Positions 6,068 through 11,080 of a stretch of DNA of 11,080 nucleotides are shown one piece after another. Source of the DNA: JBAZAX01 sp041671765 (GTDB taxonomy: Bacteria > Babelota > Babeliae > Babelales > RVW-14); contig JBAZAX010000038.1 of the NCBI GenBank assembly GCA_041671765.1, forward strand, positions 1-11,080, given 5' to 3'. Both the position numbers and the translations under genes were made by a program. The notes below the pieces were generated by a model. That model did not search any database. It was not told the origin of the DNA and was given only the letters and a program-made list of their open reading frames with translations. The stretch's first letter is position 1; each line of letters begins with the position of its first letter.

Positions 6068-8233
6068 ATGAAATTTAAAATTAATATTCTGTCATTGATA
6101 ACCTTATTTTATTGCATCATTTCATTTAATCCGATTAAACCACAACAGCCCATGGCTGATTCATTGCAAGCGCAAAGCAATATTTACAATTTGATTGCTC
6201 AAGAAAATTTAAAATCACTTAATTCTATTTATACAGAAGAACCTGCGGGACTTTGTGCTTATGTAAATGAAGTTGAAGAAAATGGCACAAGTGGCTACAT
6301 TAAATCAATCCTTGAATCACAGCTACACCCAACAGAATATGATCGACAAAGATTAATACTAAAACTTCTAGCAAAGCATTTTAATAAAAATAGCCAACTG
6401 GCACAGTCGCCAGCATTGGATGAAATAACTTGGCAAGATTTAAATATTTTATGTGGACCAAAATCAAATAATAGAATGCACCTGGCTTCAAAAATAACTA
6501 ATGGGCGGACTGTAACAGCCGCTGGAACAGCAACAATTTTACGCATGCTTATCCAACCAAACGCAAACATAGAAGCTCTGAAAACTCAGCAATCTATTAC
6601 TAAAGAGTTAATAAACAACCAACCATTTTTTGATGAACTTAATACAAGACTTAAAAATCTCGTAATACCTGAAAACGCGTTATTATCCTTCTGGAATCCT
6701 GAAGATATTTTTACATTAATGTTTGAGCAAATGCAGCTTAAAATTCCACTTGAAAACAGGATTGAGTTTGTAAAAAAATTATCTGAATGGGTCAAAAAAA
6801 AACCTCTCATGCTGGAAACCTATTCACGCGCTAAGAGCATCCTTACCACATTAGCCATACTTATTGTTGCCCACGGCGTAATAGCATTATCTGTTTACGC
6901 GCTCACAGGAGAAAATAAACTCGGTTCAGGACTTATTCAATCGACTAAAGAAAAAGATGAAAAAACTGGAAAAATAACTGAAAAGTTATCGTATGGTCCG
7001 GGCGGCTTACCAACGTCAACCCTAGCTCTTCTATCTTTAATTATTAGCAAAAGTTCTTCAAGAGGTGCTGCATCTGTATCTGTTTATGATGATGCGAACC
7101 AAACATATGAAACAATAACAGAAATGCAAAATAACGTGGTTGCATATTCAAGTATGCACAAAAAAATATCTTACGTTGCCAAGTATCTCCAAAAGCTTAA
7201 AGAGATGGCACATTTTGTAACCAAAAATTCAGTTTTAACCTCAAAAATGCCTGCCGTTCAAAATTTTATCACTACACTGGAAGATCTCAATACAAAAACA
7301 TCTGACTTCAGACAATTGCTTGAATTATTAGAAACTGACACTTTTAAAAGCGAATATTCTTGGTTAATTTATTACAGTCGCGTTATGGTTGCATACAAAC
7401 TCATGATAGAACAAAAGGACCAATTTATTGAAGCGATGCTGGCAATAGGAGAGTTAGATGCACAATTAACCATTGCAAAACTTTATAAAGAATCACAAAA
7501 AAACAGTGCCACATTTTGCTTCCCAACATTCCTGACTGCTTCAAATTCAACCAGCCCTGCAATCAAGGCTGTGGAATTCTGGAATCCATTACTGAATCAA
7601 GAAAAAGCTGTTACAAACTCAATTGAAATTGGCGAGCCATTTGCATCGCCACAAAATGTTATCATTACAGGACCAAATGCTGCCGGTAAATCTACGATTA
7701 CAAGAGCTATTATTTATGGCATTATTCTTGCCCAAAGCTTGGGAATTGCCCCCGCCAAGGCTTTAACTTTTACACCATTCTCAAATATCATGACTTATTT
7801 AAATATTACGGATGACATTGCTGCAGGAAATTCACATTTTAAGGCTGGAGTGATAAGAGCACGACAGTTAATCGAGACATCAAATAATTTACATGAAAAC
7901 GAATTCGGGTTATTTGGCATCGATGAAGTTTTCAATGGAACTACGTTCAAAGAGGGGCAAGCTGCTGCTTTTACATTAATTGAAGAGTTAGGCAGAAATT
8001 CTAAAAATATATGTGTAACAAATACCCATTTTCCATTGATAACAACGCTTGAAAATACGGGTTTATTCAGGAATTATAAAGTTTCTGTCATAGAAAAACA
8101 GGGCGAAAAAATACAGTATACCTTTACCCTGCAACCTGGCATCTCTAGCCAAACAGTGGCACTCAAAATCTTAGAAGAAGAGGGTTTTGGTGATGCATTT
8201 GTTAAAAAGGCCCAACAAATACTGTCAACATAA
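6068..8233 (+). CDS. MutS-family ATPase with signal-like N-terminus and internal hydrophobic segments
   Basis: A 721-residue protein whose C-terminal third is a MutS domain V ATPase: Walker A GPNAAGKST (535-543), Walker B GLFGIDE (614-620), NTHFPLIT (652-659, the family's conserved TH-x-x-LT) and the PGISSQTVALKILEE segment (690-704). Residues about 160-480 resemble the helical core and lever part. I see no mismatch-binding domain with the Phe-x-Glu motif, so this is not a normal mismatch repair MutS, and the Smr nuclease of MutS2 is absent too. Odd: residues 6-20 form a hydrophobic signal or anchor after MKFKIN. Two more hydrophobic stretches lie at about 258-279 and 313-327, around a charged Gly/Lys-rich loop. 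A DNA-repair ATPase should not be exported, so a membrane-bound role is possible. GGAAGA lies about ten bases before the ATG. Divergent from the lasso operon; no functional link seen. Confidence 0.8.
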   Translation: MKFKINILSLITLFYCIISFNPIKPQQPMADSLQAQSNIYNLIAQENLKSLNSIYTEEPAGLCAYVNEVEENGTSGYIKSILESQLHPTEYDRQRLILKLLAKHFNKNSQLAQSPALDEITWQDLNILCGPKSNNRMHLASKITNGRTVTAAGTATILRMLIQPNANIEALKTQQSITKELINNQPFFDELNTRLKNLVIPENALLSFWNPEDIFTLMFEQMQLKIPLENRIEFVKKLSEWVKKKPLMLETYSRAKSILTTLAILIVAHGVIALSVYALTGENKLGSGLIQSTKEKDEKTGKITEKLSYGPGGLPTSTLALLSLIISKSSSRGAASVSVYDDANQTYETITEMQNNVVAYSSMHKKISYVAKYLQKLKEMAHFVTKNSVLTSKMPAVQNFITTLEDLNTKTSDFRQLLELLETDTFKSEYSWLIYYSRVMVAYKLMIEQKDQFIEAMLAIGELDAQLTIAKLYKESQKNSATFCFPTFLTASNSTSPAIKAVEFWNPLLNQEKAVTNSIEIGEPFASPQNVIITGPNAAGKSTITRAIIYGIILAQSLGIAPAKALTFTPFSNIMTYLNITDDIAAGNSHFKAGVIRARQLIETSNNLHENEFGLFGIDEVFNGTTFKEGQAAAFTLIEELGRNSKNICVTNTHFPLITTLENTGLFRNYKVSVIEKQGEKIQYTFTLQPGISSQTVALKILEEEGFGDAFVKKAQQILST

Positions 8234-8285
8234 AAATTAATTTTTTAGATAAATAAACTCATAGAATTGAAAAAATATTCATAAA

Positions 8286-8320
8286 AAAAGGCACTTACGT
8301 AATTTGCATAAGTGCCTTTT
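8286..8320. terminator. Bidirectional intrinsic terminator
   Basis: AAAAGGCACTTA (8286-8297) and TAAGTGCCTTTT (8309-8320) form a perfect 12-bp stem with an 11-base loop. An A-run lies on the left (8283-8289) and a T-run on the right, so the hairpin works in both directions. It sits between the convergent MutS-like gene and the ankyrin genes and should end both transcripts. Confidence 0.9.
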
Positions 8321-8342
8321 AACCGATCTTTACCAATCCAAT

Positions 8343-9233
8343 TTACATTATGTTACAACCAGATCCAGTTTCTTGTTTTTTTAGATCCTCGGGGCTTCCA
8401 TCCCCATCATCATGAGGTCTTTTTTTTGATTCTCTTTCCTCTTGTTGTGGCGCCACCTGCGGACAATATTCAGCAAAAATGTTTACTATTGCTGCTTGAC
8501 CATTTCCTTCAGCATACTGCAATGCGGTTGAACCCCTCCAATCCTTAGTCATAATAACCTGAAGCCTTTGTTCTGCAGGGACAGTCTCCAACAATAATCT
8601 TACCATCGCTACGTTACCTTTTCTTAAAGCAGACTCAAATACTGTCATTGGCCAAAACCTAGCCATATCACTAGTCATAAGAGCTGCAATCCGCTGCCCT
8701 TGAGGGACAACTTCCAATAACATCCTTACAATCCCTAAATCGCCTTTTTCTACAGCAATCATAATAGCCGTTGAGCCTTCCCAACCCCTAGTCATAACAA
8801 ATTCAAACCGCTGCTCTTGAGGTATAATATCCAGTAACATTCTTACAATTTCTACCTCGCCTGTTTCTGTTGCGGTAATGAGAATATTATAAGAATGAAG
8901 AGACGGTGCTATAAATTGGAATCTCTGCTCCACAGGTATGGCCTCCAGTAATGTTCTCACCAAACATACCAGGCGTGTTCGCATCGCGTCATGGAATATA
9001 TCCAGGTCGCTACCTCTTACGGCGGGCCTTTCAATTGTAACACTTTTTAAGTTTCCTGGATCACGATGTACCAATTTCCATTCATGATGACCAAGATAAA
9101 GCGAATACCAAACCTTATCAAATAAAGCCTTTCGCTCTTCAGGATTTAACCCCAATGGGTTCATTCCAAATGCCAATGTGCCTGAACAACCTGCCATAAT
9201 TATCGACAACATTATTTTCTTGAATATCTTCAT
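8343..9233 (-). CDS. Exported ankyrin-repeat protein with C-terminal CaaX-like motif (paralogue 1)
   Basis: A 296-residue protein. Signal peptide MKIFKKIMLSIIMAG..., with likely cleavage after Ala-Phe-Gly (21-23); Cys16 after Met-Ala-Gly could instead act as a lipobox. Residues about 95-255 hold four ankyrin-like units, each starting Leu-Leu-(Glu/Asp)-x-(Ile/Val)-Pro-x-(Glu/Gly)-Gln-Arg (near 95, 133, 172, 214). Units are 38-42 residues, longer than the canonical 33. The second-helix motif G-S-T-A-(I/L) is kept in units 2 and 4; units 1 and 3 are degenerate. Tail: KKRPHDDGDG, KK, then GSGCNIM at the end, where Cys293-Asn-Ile-Met fits a CaaX box. Ankyrin proteins bind other proteins; with a signal peptide and CaaX-like end this looks like a host-directed factor, but no target can be named. 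Paralogous to, and 28 bases from, the next gene upstream; probably co-transcribed with it. Confidence 0.85.
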   Translation of the reverse strand: MKIFKKIMLSIIMAGCSGTLAFGMNPLGLNPEERKALFDKVWYSLYLGHHEWKLVHRDPGNLKSVTIERPAVRGSDLDIFHDAMRTRLVCLVRTLLEAIPVEQRFQFIAPSLHSYNILITATETGEVEIVRMLLDIIPQEQRFEFVMTRGWEGSTAIMIAVEKGDLGIVRMLLEVVPQGQRIAALMTSDMARFWPMTVFESALRKGNVAMVRLLLETVPAEQRLQVIMTKDWRGSTALQYAEGNGQAAIVNIFAEYCPQVAPQQEERESKKRPHDDGDGSPEDLKKQETGSGCNIM

Positions 9234-9301
9234 CGTATAAACCTTATATAAATTTGGTAAATTACATTATGTTACAACCAGATCCAGCTTCTCGTTTTTT
9301 T
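8343..9301. repeat. Near-identical 3' ends of the two ankyrin genes (40 bp, two copies)
   Basis: Bases 8343-8382 and 9262-9301 match at 38 of 40 positions by eye. They encode the C-terminal GSGCNIM plus stop and the codons just before it. This conservation exceeds that of the ankyrin units, which differ widely between the paralogues. It suggests either recent exchange or selection on the C-terminal motif. Confidence 0.85.
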
Positions 9302-10230
9302 GAAGCAACATGACTTTCATCAACACCATCCCGAGTCCTTTTCCTTGATACTTCTTCTTCTGGCTCTTGTTGTTGCTGACAATATCCCTTTAACATTTTT
9401 ACCAACTCTTTCTGCCCTTGAACTATCGCATACTGCAATGCAGTATGCCCACATGGATCCTCAGACATAACAAATATAGCTCGTTGATCTGCAGGTATAG
9501 CCTCTATCAACATTTTTACAAACTCTAATATGTCACCTATTTCATCAGCTACATGACCACTTAATGCGAGTCCATGCAATGCGGTATGCCCTTCAAAATC
9601 ATTAGTCATAATAAATGTGACTCTTTGTTCTGTGGGTATGGCCTCTATCAGCATCCTTGCGAATACTGCTTGACAGCACATTGCAGCATAATGCAATGCT
9701 GTAGCGCCACGCTTATCTCTACTCATAATAAATGCAACTCTTTGCTCTTCGGATAAATTCTCTAGCAATAATCTTGCTATATCTACATCACCTTCAAATG
9801 CAGCATCATGCAGTGCTGTATGACCTTTTTTATCCTTAGTCATAACAAATACAGCTCTTCGCTCTAAAGGTACTGCCTCTAGCAATACTCTTACAATGGC
9901 TACTTGACCATTCGTTGTATTGTATTCATTAAATATCGCCCGGTGCAATACTGTATCACCTTTTAATGTATTCATAACAAATACAACTCTATGTTCTACA
10001 GGTATAGCCTCTAACAAATCTCTCACTAACTCTGCTGTACCGTGACTTACAGCATCATAAAATATTTCAAAATTTTTTACATTCCGGCCCCTAATGACTT
10101 CAGCCTCATCAAACGCACCTTTAACTTTATCAAAAAAAGCATTCGATCCAGGATTATCCATTCCAAACACATCTGAACTTGCGCTGCCTACTATAATTAC
10201 CAACAACATTATTTTCTTAAACACATTCAT
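9262..10230 (-). CDS. Exported ankyrin-repeat protein with C-terminal CaaX-like motif (paralogue 2)
   Basis: A 322-residue protein if it starts at the ATG ending at 10230. The frame stays open to an earlier ATG at 10287, but the inner start gives MNVFKKIMLLVIIVGSASS, a signal peptide aligned with paralogue 1, with likely cleavage after Val-Phe-Gly. AAGGG lies about nine bases upstream, and the bases before this ATG resemble those before paralogue 1. Five ankyrin-like units start near residues 72, 116, 155, 194 and 241 with Leu-(Leu/Ile)-Glu-(Ala/Asn)-(Ile/Val/Leu)-(Pro/Ser). The units at 116 and 155 are exactly 39 residues; the 72 and 194 units carry insertions. G-H-T-A-L-H type motifs are well preserved, better than in paralogue 1. 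Tail: SRKRTRDGVDESHVASKKRE followed by AGSGCNIM, with Cys319 in the CaaX-like end. First gene of the pair. Confidence 0.87.
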   Translation of the reverse strand: MNVFKKIMLLVIIVGSASSDVFGMDNPGSNAFFDKVKGAFDEAEVIRGRNVKNFEIFYDAVSHGTAELVRDLLEAIPVEHRVVFVMNTLKGDTVLHRAIFNEYNTTNGQVAIVRVLLEAVPLERRAVFVMTKDKKGHTALHDAAFEGDVDIARLLLENLSEEQRVAFIMSRDKRGATALHYAAMCCQAVFARMLIEAIPTEQRVTFIMTNDFEGHTALHGLALSGHVADEIGDILEFVKMLIEAIPADQRAIFVMSEDPCGHTALQYAIVQGQKELVKMLKGYCQQQQEPEEEVSRKRTRDGVDESHVASKKREAGSGCNIM

Positions 10231-10302
10231 GATATAACCCTTGTATAAGTTTAGAGGTTTAACCGCAGGACAATAATATAAAAACATACTGGCAGTCTAA
10301 TC

Positions 10303-10319
10303 GATAAATTATATTTATC
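10303..10319. promoter_or_regulatory. Palindrome upstream of the ankyrin genes, possible operator/promoter
   Basis: GATAAAT-TAT-ATTTATC is a perfect palindrome with a 3-base centre, about 73 bases before the paralogue 2 start. On the - strand it contains TATAAT (10308-10313), a possible -10 box without a recognisable -35. An operator overlapping the ankyrin promoter would fit, but AT-only palindromes also arise by chance. Confidence 0.35.
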
Positions 10320-10367
10320 AACTCTGATCTGTAGATATGTATAAAGATAAGCACTAAAAACTGCCTT

Positions 10368-10523
10368 CTACGCCTTTTTATGGCCACAGCAGACGGCTCC
10401 ACCAAGGTTACGATGGTACGCAAGGACGAAGTCAAACTTGCCTACTAATTCTTTATAATTATTGAGTTTTCTACCGCTAAGACAAACAAAATCGTTCCAA
10501 AAACTGCTTTTTATTGATTTCAC
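10368..10523 (-). other. Unrecognised short ORF in a GC-richer patch (51 codons, GTG start)
   Basis: The frame is open from a stop at about 10548 to TAG at 10368-10370, with no ATG; GTG at 10521-10523 is the first plausible start. The product would include SFWNDFVCLSGRKLNNYK, then ELVGKFDFVLAYHRNLGG, and ends AVCCGHKKA. I do not recognise it. Bases about 10371-10440 are clearly GC-richer than the surroundings. It could be a remnant of a mobile gene, a small real gene, or chance. The stretch 10231-10657 otherwise holds only the palindrome and the + strand promoter listed here. Confidence 0.2.
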
Positions 10524-10524
10524 C

Positions 10525-10554
10525 TTGCCTATTCCCGCATAATCTTGTTATAAT
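10525..10554 (+). promoter_or_regulatory. Putative sigma-70-type promoter for the coiled-coil protein gene
   Basis: -35 TTGCCT (10525-10530), 18-base spacer, and a perfect -10 TATAAT (10549-10554) preceded by TGT, which makes an extended -10. Start of transcription would be near 10561, leaving a leader of about 97 bases before the ATG at 10658. This is the best-looking promoter in the window. Confidence 0.6.
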
Positions 10555-10657
10555 CCTGTTTCGATCTAAGCCACGAATTGCATGGATTACATGCTATTTT
10601 TTGTGTACTTAAGGCATAGATATATGTGAAAAAATCTATTTTTCCAAAAGGTTTAAA

Positions 10658-11080
10658 ATGAACACTAAAAAAATATTGCGCTTTGTTGCGTCCTTGCTTT
10701 ATCTATTTTCAAATCAAAAAACATTTTGCGCCAAAGGCGTAGATGATATCGAACGGATCGAAAGAATGAAGGAAGAGAGGTATTTTTTGAGATCTGGATA
10801 TCGTGATAGTCTCACTGGTAGTAAAATAAAAGAAAAGAAAAGTTTTGTTGATTTGGACATGAAAACAATTGATATGTTTATTGCTGAAAGGGTTGAATTA
10901 AACGATAAAAATGCTGTATTAAACGCTGAAAGTGCTAGATTAAATATTGAAAATGCTCTAGGCACAACAACTCCAGCAAGACAAGCAGAAATAGCCGCAA
11001 GACAAGCAGAAATAGCCGCAAGACAAGCAGAAATAGCAACAAGACAAGCAAAAATAGATACAAGTTTAGCCCAATCAGCA
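10658..11080 (+). CDS. Exported coiled-coil protein with heptad repeats, N-terminal part (3' end outside window)
   Basis: The frame is open from ATG at 10658 to the right edge, 141 codons without a stop. The start has AAAAGG seven bases upstream and a promoter at 10525-10554. Signal peptide: MNTKKILRFVASLLYLFSNQ, then KTFCA with cleavage likely after Phe-Cys-Ala (residue 25). After a charged segment (28-75) come three seven-residue units LNDKNAV, LNAESAR, LNIENAL (81-101). After a short Gly-Thr-Pro break, four seven-residue units ARQAEIA (three) and TRQAKID (107-134) follow. The 7-residue period predicts an elongated coiled coil. No known family recognised. Function is unknown; an exported or surface fibrous protein is a reasonable guess. 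Confidence 0.8.
   Translation, partial: MNTKKILRFVASLLYLFSNQKTFCAKGVDDIERIERMKEERYFLRSGYRDSLTGSKIKEKKSFVDLDMKTIDMFIAERVELNDKNAVLNAESARLNIENALGTTTPARQAEIAARQAEIAARQAEIATRQAKIDTSLAQSA
10976..11059 (+). repeat. 21-bp tandem repeat, four copies, coding
   Basis: Unit GCAAGACAAGCAGAAATAGC plus one base. Copies at 10976-10996 and 10997-11017 are identical, 11018-11038 differs at the last base, and 11039-11059 has several changes. Each unit encodes one heptad (ARQAEIA or variant). Near-identity at the DNA level suggests recent expansion, so copy number may differ between strains. Confidence 0.92.

Noticed and set aside
10231..10287. Upstream ATG giving paralogue 2 nineteen extra residues.
   Set aside because: The extra residues would put a non-signal stretch before a signal peptide that aligns with paralogue 1, and the inner ATG has the ribosome binding site in common position.
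10368..10400. Possible third lasso precursor remnant: CCGHKK in the - strand frame resembles CGGHK of precursor 1, and the DNA TTATGGCCAC matches.
   Set aside because: No LGKVSxLT leader precedes it, no Thr lies at -2, and no Glu or Asp is present at positions 7-9. Probably a chance match of about 14 bases.
10380..10448. Short + strand ORF starting MATADGSTKV (22 codons).
   Set aside because: Too short, no ribosome binding site, and it overlaps the longer opposite open frame. No support as a gene.
10580..10600. GCATG-GATTA-CATGC followed by a T-run in the leader of the coiled-coil gene, terminator-like.
   Set aside because: Five-pair stem is too short for a believable terminator or attenuator.

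Overview
The window is an AT-rich piece of bacterial DNA. It most resembles a host-associated or intracellular bacterium, such as the amoeba-associated Candidatus Dependentiae (TM6). That assignment is inferred from gene style only: exported ankyrin-repeat proteins with eukaryote-like C-termini, short lysine-rich signal peptides and low GC. No rRNA, tRNA or taxonomic marker beyond the uvrA end is present.

Layout. (1) Bases 3-983, + strand: the C-terminal third of UvrA, cut by the left edge. (2) Bases 1050-5879, - strand: what looks like a complete lasso-peptide biosynthetic operon. In transcription order it holds an Atm1/Hmt1-like ABC exporter (D), two tiny precursor genes of 38 and 40 codons, a fused RRE/PqqD-like plus transglutaminase-like leader protease (B), and an asparagine-synthetase-like macrolactam cyclase (C). 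The two precursors are the key discovery. Their leaders are nearly identical and end in Leu-Thr-Leu before a core Gly. Both cores have the ring pattern G-x-x-G-H-x-x-E, with Glu at ring position 8, which is the pattern of microcin J25 (GGAGHVPE). A perfect 17-bp inverted repeat separates the precursors from the enzyme genes. (3) Bases 6068-8233, + strand: a MutS-family ATPase that carries an N-terminal signal-like segment and internal hydrophobic segments, which is odd for a DNA repair protein. A bidirectional terminator follows. (4) Bases 8343-10230, - strand: two tandem paralogous exported ankyrin proteins built from unusual 39-residue units, both ending in Gly-Ser-Gly-Cys-Asn-Ile-Met, a CaaX-type prenylation motif. 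(5) Bases 10231-10657: a mostly noncoding stretch with a palindrome, an unexplained GC-richer short ORF and a good + strand promoter. (6) Bases 10658-11080, + strand: the start of an exported coiled-coil protein with a 21-bp tandem repeat, cut by the right edge.

How the parts fit. In the lasso operon, B would recognise the shared leader and remove it. C would then activate Glu8 and join it to Gly1, and D would export the threaded peptide and probably give self-protection. No isopeptidase gene or separate immunity gene is seen. The ankyrin pair looks like host-directed proteins whose C-termini a eukaryotic host could lipidate. The two systems are adjacent, but nothing shows that they are functionally linked.
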